DNA from: Cercis canadensis
Lineage: Eukaryota > Streptophyta > Magnoliopsida > Fabales > Fabaceae
Assembly (NCBI GenBank): GCA_003255065.1
Contig: QAOA01001003.1
Span: 354,260-418,259 of the forward strand
DNA: 64,000 bases
Direction of reading: 5' to 3'
The translations under genes and the position numbers were made by a program. Below the pieces are notes generated by a model. It worked only from the letters and a program-made list of their open reading frames with translations, did not search any database and was not told the DNA's origin. Each line of letters opens with the position of its first letter. The first letter of the stretch is position 1. Of this stretch, positions 10,870 through 23,049 are shown piece by piece.

Positions 10870-12799
10870 TCCTCCTTTTTTTCTTTTTCTTTTTGCTTGT
10901 AATATAACACTGTACTCAATACCTCTTACTAAGAAGGTATCAACTTCTAGAGAATCTGGGATTTACATAATTTATTATATTAATTTACTTTTTGTATACA
11001 ATATGGTTAAGCTTTCAAATTTTGGTCTTTGTATATTACTGATATATGTGTTTCTTCCCTGGACAGTTGCTTGATGAGTATCCCACTGTACATTACAATT
11101 TATTTTCTGGACAACGGCCCCTTCTGCAGCACAATTTGTTTTACACGAAGGAGATAAATTGAAGAATAGAGCAGAGGGTTTTATTGTATAATTGTCATAT
11201 CCTTTAAAAGAACACTAACCTTTTATCTTGTATATGCCTTTGGTTTTAGTTGTATAAACCATATGTTAATGACTGCAACTTACTAATGTCACAGTTTTGA
11301 TACAAGGAATGAAAATTACAGATTTGGAATGGGAATAAAATGACCATTTTCATTCTATAGTTTTGGTAGCTATATGGAGATGAAGTCAATATGAAATGGG
11401 ATCAAAATTAATTGTAAAAGACATAAATATATCTTATTAGTAATACAACAAAGTTATTTTTTTTTTAATAATTATAATATTTTAACTGATTTTAGGTCAC
11501 TCCAATAACTTCCAAAGTTAACTTATAAAAAAATTGATGAAAATCAAATAATTTGATGAAATTAATTGCTTTGGTAGTGTTAGAAAATGAATTTCACACA
11601 AAACCCTCAAAGAGTTTGGAGAAATTCATTCACATTTGATCCAGGTGATATTTTTCTTCCTTTCTCGATGATGACTTCCCCTCTCTTTCTCGCTCTTGTT
11701 TCTCTCTTGTAGGGTTTGTTAGGGAGTTGAAAAAAAAAAAAAGGAAGAATACAAGAAGAAAAAGAGAAAAATTAAAGAAAGGGAATAAAATAAAATTTTC
11801 TCTTTCTTATTTAAATGATTAAAATGAACTAAAAGAAAGAAAAAGAAAAGAAATAAATAAAAATTTATAATTTTATAAATTTATCTTTTATTTATAAAGT
11901 AAATATATTTAATATAAAATTTAATAATATTATCTAAATAATGTTTGAAAAAAAATTTGAATACACAAGTAAAGGCAAAAAATGAATGTTAGGGTTAGAG
12001 GTTACTATTTGATTTCTTTCACTTTTTTAATATTTAACTTCCAAACAAGGAAATTGACACATTTACTCATTTTTTTTTCTCTCATTTCTCCCTAATTTTA
12101 ACTCTCAAATAAATCCTTAGGGAATTTTATGATAATATATGAATATGTCATACTACTATGATGTAGCAAACATAAGTAATTTTCATATTTTATTAGATAT
12201 AAATATAATTTATCTTATTTTCTTAAACAAACTTAAAAATAATTGATTTGTACATATGTCATTCACACATTAGTTATTCTTATGTAGTATGAAATATTAC
12301 ATAAATACTAAAAGTATCTAAGAAACCTCTCTCTTTTATTTTATGCAACCAGCATTTTGGGTGAATAAAATTAGTCAAAGAACTTCCATTTNATTAGTCA
12401 AAGATCTTCCATTTTAATTTCATCTTTATTCATTAATAAAATATTTTTTTTTTGTAACGTTGGCATGCTAGAAAATGTTTTATATTATGAATTCTCATGC
12501 TTAATACCTTTTGGTTATATGATGATATGGAGGTTTGAATTCTTAATCTCCTCAAATCCCTTACTACTAAACTACAACTAGTGACTTCTCTTGGAATTAA
12601 TAATTTTGATGGCTAAACAAAATTTAATATTTTATATCCACTATTAATTGTATAATTTATAAAATTGCCATAATAGCTCAATAGTCAAGACTCAAGAGCC
12701 AATACTCATCAAATTCTTTTATTGAACTTTATTAGTGGTAAATCGTTTGAGGGAAAATATGGTCTCAAGTAATTCTATGTAATTGAGCTTACGTGACTT
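10870..12799. other. AT-rich intergenic DNA
   Basis: No gene or element supported. It contains a purine-rich stretch near 11730-11870 and an N at 12392. Confidence 0.6.
12370..12414. other. Single N flanked by a 22-bp direct duplication
   Basis: ATTAGTCAAAGAACTTCCAT precedes the N at 12392 and ATTAGTCAAAGATCTTCCAT follows it (one mismatch). A 22-bp direct repeat exactly abutting an unresolved base points to an unmerged contig overlap, not to biology. Confidence 0.75.
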
Positions 12800-12960
12800 A
12801 AGATTAATTTACTGGTCATATGTAGTTATTTGTGTCATGAGATTAATTTAGTAATGAGTTGGCATTACTTTAATAGTCATATGTAACTATTTGAATCATG
12901 AGATTAATTTTTGAAGAGTGAGTTGAGATTAATTTAATAGTCATAAGTAGTTTAATAATC
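12800..12960. repeat. Imperfect tandem repeat (GATTAATTTA...GTCATATGTA)
   Basis: Three diverged copies of a roughly 60-80-bp unit containing AGATTAATTTA, then (C/A)T(G/A)GTCATA(T/A)GTAG, then GAATCATGAG. No coding potential. Confidence 0.5.
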
Positions 12961-12989
12961 TTGAATAATCAATTGAAATTGTTTTGCTA

Positions 12990-13130
12990 ACGGGGGCTGA
13001 TTTAGTTGGTAAGAATCAAATTACTTAACTTGTAAGACTTTAGTTTAAATTTCACCACGAGCAATCTCCTTTTGGTACTACTATAAGTCATTATTGAGAC
13101 TTGTGGCATGCTTTACCCTTAAAATGATTA
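12990..13130 (+). mobile_element. Probable tRNA-derived SINE remnant
   Basis: The head resembles a Pol III internal promoter: an A-box-like TGATTTAGTTGGTAAGAATC, then about 50 bases later a B-box-like TAGTTTAAATTTCACCACGAGC region, close to the GTTCGAATCTCACC box of plant Au-type SINEs. It is decayed (T for C and A for G changes in both boxes) and no target duplication or clear poly-T/A tail was found. Confidence 0.4.
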
Positions 13131-13394
13131 TATTATCTTATATAATGTTTGATAATAGTTAAATTAAATAAGGTGTTGTCAATTTGTCTCAAATCAAGTT
13201 CAATTAAAAATAGAATAAGATGAAATTATACTTCCCTCTTTCAATTTAACACTAATCAAGTTCAATAAAATAATTAAATTAAATTAAAGCTTTTTTAATT
13301 TGACACTAATTATATGAAAATGAGTCAAATGTTTTTAATGTAGTACTAAGTTTAATTGAATGGAAATCATCTATTGATTTCTAAAAACAATTAC

Positions 13395-13529
13395 GGGGTA
13401 AATGTTGTAATTAATAGAAATTTACTAGGCTACTTTTATATTAATAGAAAACTACTTTTTGGGGGTAAATGTTGTAATTAACAGAAAACTATTAGGTTAC
13501 TTTTATATTAACAGAAAACTACTTCATCC
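13395..13529. repeat. 67-bp tandem duplication
   Basis: GGGGTAAATGTTGTAATTAA occurs at 13395 and 13462, and the following sequence (AGAAA...ACTAGG or ATTAGG, CTACTTTTATATTAA, AGAAAACTACTT) is repeated with a few substitutions. Confidence 0.75.
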
Positions 13530-13719
13530 AGTTAACCAAAAAAGGAAGCAAACCTTTTAGCCAATAATATTGTTACACATGTGCTTGTCAGTTGTGATAC
13601 TTGTGCCCCTTTTGGCAAATAAGTCGGATCCTTCATTTTTTAGTGAAAACAAATTATAAAAATTTGAATCTCATAAATCAAATCAGGGTTTAAATTTTGA
13701 AGTTTGATTAAAATAAGAC

Positions 13720-13960
13720 ATTTTAAAAACCTGTCCGATTTGAGCTAGCTAGTTTAATAATTGCGCAGGCACGATTTTAATTTTAATTAATTTTTCTATT
13801 TTTTATTTTAAAAATAATATTTAATTCAAAAAATAAATAATACTAATTAAGCCAACCCAATTATTAAACATGTTTTATTAGGGGGCTTGAGCCTATTGTT
13901 TAGGCCCGATTTAATTCATGCCTTTTTGAGCCGGCCCGTTTGACATTGCTATGACCAAAT
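13720..13960. mobile_element. hAT-like remnant with GGCCCG motifs
   Basis: Contains CTTGAGCCTATTGTTTAGGC and GAGCCGGCCCGTTTGACAT around an AT-rich core. The GGCCCG...TTTGACA style is typical of terminal regions of plant hAT-like non-autonomous elements. Class and limits are tentative. Confidence 0.3.
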
Positions 13961-14561
13961 ACCAATTGCAAACAAATAAATCTCGCAGAACCAATGAAGA
14001 AATCAGAGCTGTCTAGAATGTGAATGCTAACTATGAACATACTATACAAGAGCAGGAAACTTGGGCCCTTCTATCATAAATCCCTGCGCAATCTGATTAA
14101 TGGTGTGCTAGAGGCCATTGAAACTTTCAAAAGATTAAATCATGAACTATCTCTTATATGTTTAGTCATGATCAACAAACAGTTCTACTATTATCACCTA
14201 AGTTCAGTGGTTCATTAAATGCTAGAATATTGTGTTCCTGTGGTTTACTGGGTATGCCCTATTTAAATGCTAACCCTGAACAACCGTGATAGATGAAACA
14301 TTAACATTAGTCATTCTTGAAGAATCATGTGTGACATACATCTGATTACTCCAATGCTTATTGCACAGTAAATATGAATCCAATGACATTCTCATACCAT
14401 ATCATATGCAAGAATATGTATTTAATCTGGAAGAACATGCTTCAGAACAGAAGTAAAAGAATAGCATAAACTTTTTGAGACAAAAAGTATGCTGTGTATT
14501 ACAGAACTTTACATATTTAATAATCAAAACGACCTCAAGTCTCACAATATATTCATAAGCA

Positions 14562-17500
14562 TTACCTTTTAAAAAGTTCCTGCATCATATTCTTGGCCTC
14601 GAACCGTGTATCGATGCAAGAAACTTCTTTGGCCCATATGTTTTGCATGGTATGGGTATTCTCCATTTCTATCTGGTACTCTTTTTCCAGCCGTCTAACC
14701 GCCTCCGCATCCATCACATTAGCAGCCACATTCTGCTCCGATCAGGAAGAAACCTCATTTAGCCAATATTTTTACGGTTGGTAAAAAATGTAAATAAATA
14801 TCAAAGGAAGCAAGATGGAAAAAGAAACTACCAGAAATGGGGGAAAAGAGATGGTAATCAACAAAGCATATGAAATCAAACCAAAACTACCAGAAATGGG
14901 GGGAAAGAGATGATAATCAACAAAGCATTTATGTGTCATTTTGGATGGGACAAATGAAGTTGGTTAATAATTTCTGCAATATACTAGTCTCAATTTTCTA
15001 TCGTATTCTAATCTCATCTTATACATTACAATAGAGATCCATAAATATAAGATATGAACTCACCCAAGCTCTACCAACGCATGCATTGAGGATTATGAAC
15101 TTGAGGAGGTCTTGATCATAACTACCGAGGGCACCATCAGAAGTAAGAGAAACAAGCTCTTGGTAAGGAGAATCATAAACTGAACCATAGTTTTTCACAG
15201 TAATTCTCCTGTAATTCTTCAAAATTTTGCCCAGATGATAAGTGGTGGTGCGGGAAGCATTGTCATTAACCACTGACTTTAATGACCAGCCACTGCTTTG
15301 AAAAGCCCTCTCAGGGAGTTTTTCATGTAGTCTTAACAAGGTTGCCGCCCTTTCAGCATTAGCCCAACAACAGCACAAGGATGACCCATCATCTATATTT
15401 AAACATGAAAGAAAAAAAAAAGAGTGAGATCATTTAATGGAAGACAATAATCATCAGAGTGGAGTAGCACTAGGCCAAAATATCAGGAATCAAAATACAA
15501 ACAAACAAACAAGAAATCAGAATATCAGGAATTACAGAGCAATCCAAGCCAAAGTAAAAGCAGATAGGAGATATATAGAAGAAATTAAAATTCATTATGC
15601 CAAGTGGGGATACCGGATAGCCAGATAATATTAGATCAAACAATACTGTCAGAAGTAAAACCACTTTCTACCTAGTGTAGAAAACATTCTGGACATAGAA
15701 AGTGAGAGTTATTCTGTGACTTCTCTTTAAAACACTGACTGCACTTAAGACAAATAACTTACCCAACACAAAGCCAGCAAGTGGAATTTCAAAAGGTGGG
15801 CCCCATGCATTCCTTTCTGATTGAGCATCAAATTTTGTAGTCTTACTCTCTAGAACTAAAATGAAGACTGCAATCACCTGTTCACAACAAACAGCAGTAA
15901 ATCTAACCTTTTTTAAAAGCATTAGGATTTGAAAATAAAATTTAAACAACCCACCCTGCAACGAAACTGCATATGCTTGTGACTTGGGCACTGATTCAGT
16001 TCAGAAATAAAACCTGAAGGTATAGAGTATAAAGATGCATCATATGCATCTGTAGTAGGCCATATATTGGAAGATTTGCCAATGTATGGTTTATCACACT
16101 CTGTTACAGAGTTTATTACAATAAATGACACAGGTAGCAACAACAATTCGTTTTGGCCCCTGCAGAGCAAAAAATTAGCTATCAAATCAATGTGAAATCT
16201 AATAGAGAAAATCAAATAGAAAGCTTGACAGGACATGTTCTTTGTATGAATGCTTATATGAGAAGTTAAAGAATGAAAATTGAATGCACATGCCAGATTA
16301 GCACTTATGATTACAGACAACATCCTCATTATGTAAAATGAAAGAATCTCAGTACCACACCTAAATGTTCACAAGCCAAAACTCGAGACCTTATTGTAGT
16401 ATATTGTGGCATCATCAATTACTTCAGAAGTTACCTACATTAAGTAACAAGAAAGTCCAGTCCAAAAGCAACAGAAGGCTTCTACTCTAGTTTTGTCTCC
16501 GATGTGCAACTATATGAATTGAATTATGCCAGATACTTTCAATTCTCAGTAAATTTAATTAAGTCCATAATTACCAAAAATAATCCGTTTTGGGGTAAAT
16601 AGTCCATGACTGCCAATATTATCTTTCATTGACACAGCACTGAAACAAGTATCAGAGACCAATTATCTCATTTCTCCTTGAAACTTATCCTCTCCTAACT
16701 CCTCAATAAGCTTTTAAACCAAAGAAAATATGTAGAAATAAACTCCATCAGAGAATCATCAAATACTAGTTAGGCAAATTACCAAGTTACAGAATAAAGG
16801 CTAGGGATAGTTGTTTCAATACCAAAACCACAGCTCAAAGGCTTTAAATAGCACTTCACTTGTACGTTTTTAAATATTTTCCATTTTACAAGGTCAATAT
16901 AACTACTTGCCAAAAATAAATTAATAAATAAAAATGAAAACATAGCACCGGCACCAACATAGAATACAATTACATTTTAATATTATTGAGTACAAGCAAA
17001 ACAATCAAGTCTCTTGCTGGGAGTGCATACCTTACATCAAGAATGCGGTGAAATGTTGCATTTATGCCAGGACCGAAACCAATAGGGAAAGCACGCTTAC
17101 TTACGGAACCAAAAATGCTTACCTAACAATAAAATAAGAAGAATAAGTTGTTCAAATCAACATAGAAGAATATACGTATAAATTAGTCAAGATGGAATTG
17201 AAATTACAATATGATGATCCACCAAAACATGAATGCAGAAAGTGCTTCTAGCTCCATCAGAACCTTTCAACTGAAAAGCGTCAAGGCTTGCACAGTTTGA
17301 ACATGAATTACTGAAACTAGAACCAACATCATGAATGTCAACCACATTGCCCTGGAGAGAAATCAAATTTCCTTCAGGTAACAAGCATGTTGAACTGAGA
17401 GATTGAGAAGACACAGAAGGCCCAGTTTTTGCAGTCACAGTTCTCAAAGAAAAGTTAGCACCATCATCCAGTAAGGCAGATGGCTGGCTTTGAACATTTT

Positions 17501-20500
17501 CTGATTGCTTAATATCATCTTCCAAGAGAGCTGTTATACTGGATGGAAGATAAAGACAAACATCTGAACAGACACCTGAAGAATCAACATTGGACCTCAG
17601 GAAAAGTTGTTCAATTTGATCTTTGGAAAAAACTCCCTTAATGCAAGGAGACAAATTATCTTGCGCAGATGTAGATGATGATTTATAGTGAAGAACCTCA
17701 TCAGAAGCATATGAAAGACTCCAGAACTGTTTCACAGAATCAACAAGAACTTTAAAACTTCCACGACAATCAGAATCTTTGAACATGCAGAAGCAATCTT
17801 TTCTATGATGTTTTATGATGTAATAACCACCAATCTGCAACAACTGGAATGAAAGTTGAAATGAATTAATACTCGATTCACATAGTTAATGACAGCACAA
17901 TATGGAATTATTTCATGACTACTGCACTAACTAAGCAAGTAAAAGGAGTAATATGAAATACCTGATACTTCAAAAAACTCTCAGATAAGAACTCCAGTAA
18001 AATCTTCCTTGCAGTTGGTTTGGAATTAACATCAGTACGTACAAGTGATGTACGATGCAAAATAGCAGAACTAACTGCATTCTCAGTTTTAACACTTCCA
18101 AATGTGGCCAGACAAGATATCTCATCAGAAGAACTCAAATCAATACATTTCTGGTTCTCCATTGATTTACTGAAAGAATTAGAAAAAGCATTCCGCTCAT
18201 ATATAGAATTGTCAAACTTATCCATTGACATTAAACTTGTTGATTCCTTAACAAGTTTTAGCCTCTTATTGGACGCTTGCTCCTTGTTATTACCATTGAT
18301 ACAATATTCTGAAATTTCCTTTGTCTGACTCCATGAAACATTAGATGGCTGCAAAGTTCCACCTTGTCCAGGAAGGAATAAAACCCAAGACAAAAGTGTG
18401 GCTTCAACAAAAGTACTTGACTTGCTTGATATCATGGGATTGTTGGAAAACTGCAAGAATTAGATATAAGGGCAAAAGCAGTGATTAAAGCAATGCAAAA
18501 AAGCAGCCACAGAAATTTTTACCATAAATTATTGGATTAACAGGTAGCGAGACAGGATGAAAGGTGTCTGGCATAGGAGGAGTTTATCTATTTAAACAGA
18601 TCTTCAAAACATAGAAATCTGGTCACAGATTTGTGTAACAAATATGGGAGGAAAACTTCTGAATTTCTTATTCAGTAAGTTGATGATACATGGTATTATA
18701 TAGAAGATTACAAGGGGAAAATCAGTAACTAAATTACTCTAAAATAGGAAACTATACTATCTACCCGAATCCCTCCATTTAAGGGATTTAATCTCTATCT
18801 AATTTTAAACTCTATCTAATCAAATCCCTTAATTTAAGGGATTTCAAATTACTTCCTAATCTATTTACAGCCTATTTACATCTTGACAATTTGCAGAGAT
18901 CACCATCAGATTTATGCAACCAGAAAACAATAAGGGAATGAAAAACTTCATTTATTCTCTGAAAAAGCAGAAAATCAAAGATCTTGAACAGACTGCACTC
19001 TTAACTTCACTTATGCAAGAGATGAAAAGGTCCATTAGGTCTAGCATACAACTTTTTCAAAGAATATGAGTAATGCTAGGTAGAAAAACTTTTTTTTGAA
19101 AACTGAGGAGTATTTATGACCTCCTTTGGATGAAACAAAGTGGTTGGGACCACATATTCATCCAACGGTGATTATAAATATACCTCAGTCTGGCAACAAG
19201 TTTGTCAAGAAAAGGTCTGGCTATCTAGCATTTTCCAAAGAATATTTAGGGTAACATTCTGAAAAATATCCATACACACACAAATAGGTATAACTTAGTA
19301 CTAACCTTGGAACTTAATAACTGAACTTATAACCTTTCCATCCCCATCTTCATGGGTTTTCTTATGCAACTGCTCGAATAAAAATTATTTGCATCATGGC
19401 ATGTAATAGCAACTATTCACAAAATATATAGTTAGTACCTTCTGTAGCAGAGGAAATTTGTGAGATACCCTAAGCAGATTATAGGCTCCAGGTTCAAGTT
19501 TCTCAGGATCATTCTTGTCACCGATACAAGGATAACATGTGAAATTTCTACATTTTACATTCTTCCAGAGAAAGTGAACATAAATTGATATGTTTAACTC
19601 TCTTGCCACTTGGGTGCAATTAAAGATTGTTCTGCATGATAACAACTCACTCTCGAGCAATGCCAATTGATCCACATGATCAGCTAGGCCATCCACAACA
19701 ATAGTATAGTTCATCACCTACAAATCCAAAAGAAATGTAAAGTCATACAAATCTTACACAATAGGTGAAAATAACAAATCACCCAATATTTTAATTTTAG
19801 AAATTCATGAGAAGATAATACTGAGGGAAGAAATTGCAACACAAAAATCATTGATGACCTCATATATCTTGTTGGGAATCCAACTTAATGGAAGGTCTGG
19901 TATTAGAACATCAATGCTGCCGGTTGAATCAACCAACTGCAGTTGTCCAGTTGATGGAGCAATCTGAATAATCAAAGCACCATCATTAATAGGAACTTCC
20001 TAATGATAGTAGATATGATATGCTAGTTGTATAAAAGTTTTATGTCTAAAAATGTACTGTCTCTATGTTCTATAAATTATAGCATTATTGTCATATACAT
20101 ACAATTAGGAGAATTAATAGATGCATTGCATAAAGCAGCTTAGCAGAAATTATTGAAATAAGACAAAATGATGAAATATAACCTGTAGATTTCCGAGCAA
20201 AACAATGCCTACATCTTCACTTGGAATGATCCTCTTAATTGACCAACCATAAAATCTTGCTTCATGGGATAAAAGTCTCAAATGGTTGTCAACAGGCATT
20301 ATCTTAGGGACATTTTCCGACTTTAGCATTCTCATAAAGGTGGCTGTACAGTGACAGATGAAACTAGACATGGGTATTACCTGTAATAACAACATCAAAG
20401 TAGTAATTTTATCTTTCAATTGTCTGTAATAAATACTATCCGACAGAGAAACATAATGATTCTATGATGAACATATCAGATCAAATTTCATGAAGTGCAG

Positions 20501-22850
20501 AAATATAATTTAAGGTAACTACTAGGAAACTACCACTTTCAGGAAACCACAATGCAGTTCTCCACAGCACCCGTACGCATCATGTCTACAGAGCCCCATG
20601 AAAATACCATCCTGTCAAAAGAAAATTTTCGCATTATAACCAACATAATGTAACAAAATTAGTTCCAATGAAATTTTCCCAACTGTCAATTATACCTGAG
20701 TTTGAAATACTGATGAAGGTAATTGTGAACTAGCATACATCTGAGCTAGTCCTTCTTCCTGGTAATACCTTGCAGCAACAGCTTGTCAGAAAGAACCAAT
20801 ACGGTAGCATTGGAACAGAAAGTAAATCTTGTGGTAAAATAGGAAACTCCTTGAACTTAAAGGAAGTAAATTACTTGTTTTGATCCCAAAATCTCCTTGT
20901 CACATAAGATACCAGCAAATTTTTTATGTAGACTTGAGACAAGAAGTAATACCCTGCCAGCCAAATAAGGTAGGAATTATATATATTCAAGCAGTCTTTA
21001 AAATTCTCTCGGTTCTGATAAAAATGCTATAAAGGCATTTAAACTGTTTAATACCATAGTCTTGACGAAAATGATAATGACTGAATGAACTTTTCCAGAA
21101 AACTCTTGGATTGTGAAACTACATGAGACCTGCAAGGCTGAATTGAATTATAACTACATCTGCATAGGAAATGTACGGTCAACCATAAATGTTGAATAAG
21201 TTAGAAGCTTTTTAAGGAACAAGTAGCGTTATCAACATGCAAAATATCAGATCAAATCATGACCATCTATGACATCAGTTAGACCCCATTGATTGCAATG
21301 GTTCAATTTCCCCAATGAAAGGCAAGAATGCAAATGTACATAAAATGAAACTAAAAACTTCTTGGCCATACATGAGGACTGTCATACTACAAATGCTCAC
21401 ATGAGAGAAATCTGAACTGAATCAGCATAATTTAGTAGCAGTACATACACAGTTTCCAGTGGTGAGAAGGATTCCACAGTAATGCTAGTCTTGGCACAGG
21501 CCCCAAGTATAAGAACTTTTGTCCATGAAAATTTTGGATCCACAAAATGGACATTTCTAACAGATATCTACGTGAAGACCCAGAATAACGAGTTAAAAGT
21601 ATTGCCAAAGCTAAAAATCATAAAGAAAGCCATCCTTTGGTAGCATACTATTTGTATCTTTCTACATCACAATAAATCTCAGGTCCAGAAAAGAGCAAAT
21701 GTATTTTACTTACAATAGCACCAACTCTAAAACCATGTGGAAGAATATATAGTTGGTCAGTTAAAAGAAGCCACATGTCACAGTCCAGCTCCACAGCCAT
21801 CCCTTGCATGTAGACACCTTTAATTATGCCGACATACGAACCACATTCACCATTACCCTTAATATCAATATTCAAACGTGGTAGCCATTTCTTCAAAAGC
21901 CGAAAAACATGTAAAACAGACTTCTCCCAGGTCACATACATCACACGAGACTCCTCCTTACTTATGAAAACCATTTTTTTCTTCAAACCCGAAAGCATTA
22001 TCTGGTTACCAATTAGTTTAGTAATTACAGAATGCCATGATGAAGCAACACCACAAAAATATACAAATTCTAATTTGGTAAACGAATGACTATTCACATT
22101 TTCCATTGAACCAACATTTGTAACAGTCGTCAACACTTTTGAACTACATAATCTACATTCACAAACCAAAACATGAGCTAGAAACCCAATCAAATTACTC
22201 GAATTTTTCAAATCCAAACCCTCAATGCTTTTCAAACCTCTCTCACCCATGGTACACGGGACAACAGAAATAGGGCTAACTGACTCTAATACTCCATAGA
22301 CACGATGCTGAGCTCTGGAACTATCTTCACAAGTGCTCGAATCAGGCACCAACGGAAACGAATCCAAAGAGTCTTTCAAACAATTCAGCCCAATTCTGAA
22401 ACCCCCACCGGAATCCAAAAAACCCCATTTAATAATCTCCAAGAAGCCTCTGCAAGGTTTCAAGGGGATGAAATTCCAAGAAAGAACATAAATTTTCTTC
22501 CCTATAACATATGGGTCGAATTCGAGAATGTCGCAACAAACAGTGGATAACCCATCGGAGAATTGGAGGCAATTGATGTCAGAGCAATGAGAAGCAGATG
22601 AACCCTTGTGGCTGCTGGGCAGGGTTAGGGTTCCAACGACGATGGTGGGTTGCTTTAGCACAGTGAGAACTCGAGAAATAGGGTAAGAGTGCGATGATGG
22701 GGTTGGGGTTTTAGTTCTAGGGTTTGGTTTGGAGGAAGATGAACTACGAGAGACGCAACGATTGGAAGGTAAATGCAGAGATGCTGTGCCGGAGAGAGGA
22801 CGAGCACCTTGGAGCAGTTCTGCTATAGATTTGATATTTACGCCTTCCAT
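14562..22850 (-). CDS. CTC1: CTC1, large subunit of the CST telomere-maintenance complex
   Basis: CTC1 acts with STN1 and TEN1 in the nuclear CST complex, which binds the telomeric 3' overhang, protects chromosome ends and helps DNA polymerase alpha fill in the C-strand. By splice sites and continuous reading frame I place 16 exons: 21714-22850, 21449-21567, 21055-21129, 20875-20953, 20696-20758, 20534-20611, 20183-20380, 19859-19963, 19439-19717, 17962-18450, 17208-17843, 17031-17122, 15955-16159, 15763-15877, 15064-15392, 14562-14732. They total 4170 nt (1389 residues) with no stop or frameshift. Recognisable plant CTC1 blocks include CCDILEFDPYVIGKKIYVLSWN in exon 1 (shown in part), APSTGQLQLVDSTGSIDVL in exon 8 and DDGSSLCCCWANAERAATLL in exon 15. 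The protein is built of OB folds; the Ser-rich region in exons 10-11 (about residues 712-1086) looks like a variable linker. The ATG at 22850 is the first in frame. The length slightly exceeds what I recall for Arabidopsis CTC1. It appears functional. Confidence 0.95.
14825..14929. repeat. 59-bp tandem duplication in the last intron of CTC1
   Basis: AAACTACCAGAAATGGGGG with the following GATGGTAATCAACAAAGCAT is repeated 59 bases later with minor changes. It lies in the intron between exons 15 and 16 and does not touch splice sites. Confidence 0.7.
18655..18900. repeat. Palindromic AT-rich insert in CTC1 intron 10-side spacer (AAATCCCTTAATTTAAGGGATTT-type)
   Basis: Within the intron between exons 9 and 10, TCCCTTAATTTAAGGGA (about 18825-18841) forms a near-perfect palindrome and related TTTAAGGGATTT words occur at about 18777-18790. 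The GGAAA...CTATC...TAAGGGAT style resembles fragments of plant LTRs, but no borders are visible. Confidence 0.3.
19068..19235. mobile_element. Mutator-like MITE (168 bp) in a CTC1 intron, target duplication CAAAGAATAT
   Basis: A 10-bp direct repeat CAAAGAATAT (19058-19067 and 19236-19245) flanks a 168-bp segment whose ends are imperfect inverted repeats of about 30 bp (GAGTAATGCTAGGTAG... and its counterpart ...CTATCTAGCATTTTC). A 9-11-bp duplication with this terminal-repeat length points to a non-autonomous Mutator-like element. It lies well inside the intron between exons 9 and 10, 370 bases from the exon 9 donor, with no sign of disrupting splicing. Confidence 0.8.
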
Positions 22851-23049
22851 TTGATTAACGATGAACCATTTGCTGCGCCAACTCGGTGGAGTGGAGTGAA
22901 GAGTTGAGACTCAAGAGCGGGAAAGAAAGAAGGGTTTGAAACTGTAAACAAACGAAATGAACCAGCTATGCCAATGCGAGTGAGAATGAAAGAAGAAAGT
23001 GATTTATTTTTGTGGGCCAAAAAATAGAACCACTAGTGATGGTATCAGG

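Noticed and set aside
18020..18328. 102-codon plus-strand frame opposite CTC1 exon 10
   Set aside because: Antisense shadow of a conserved spliced exon on the minus strand.
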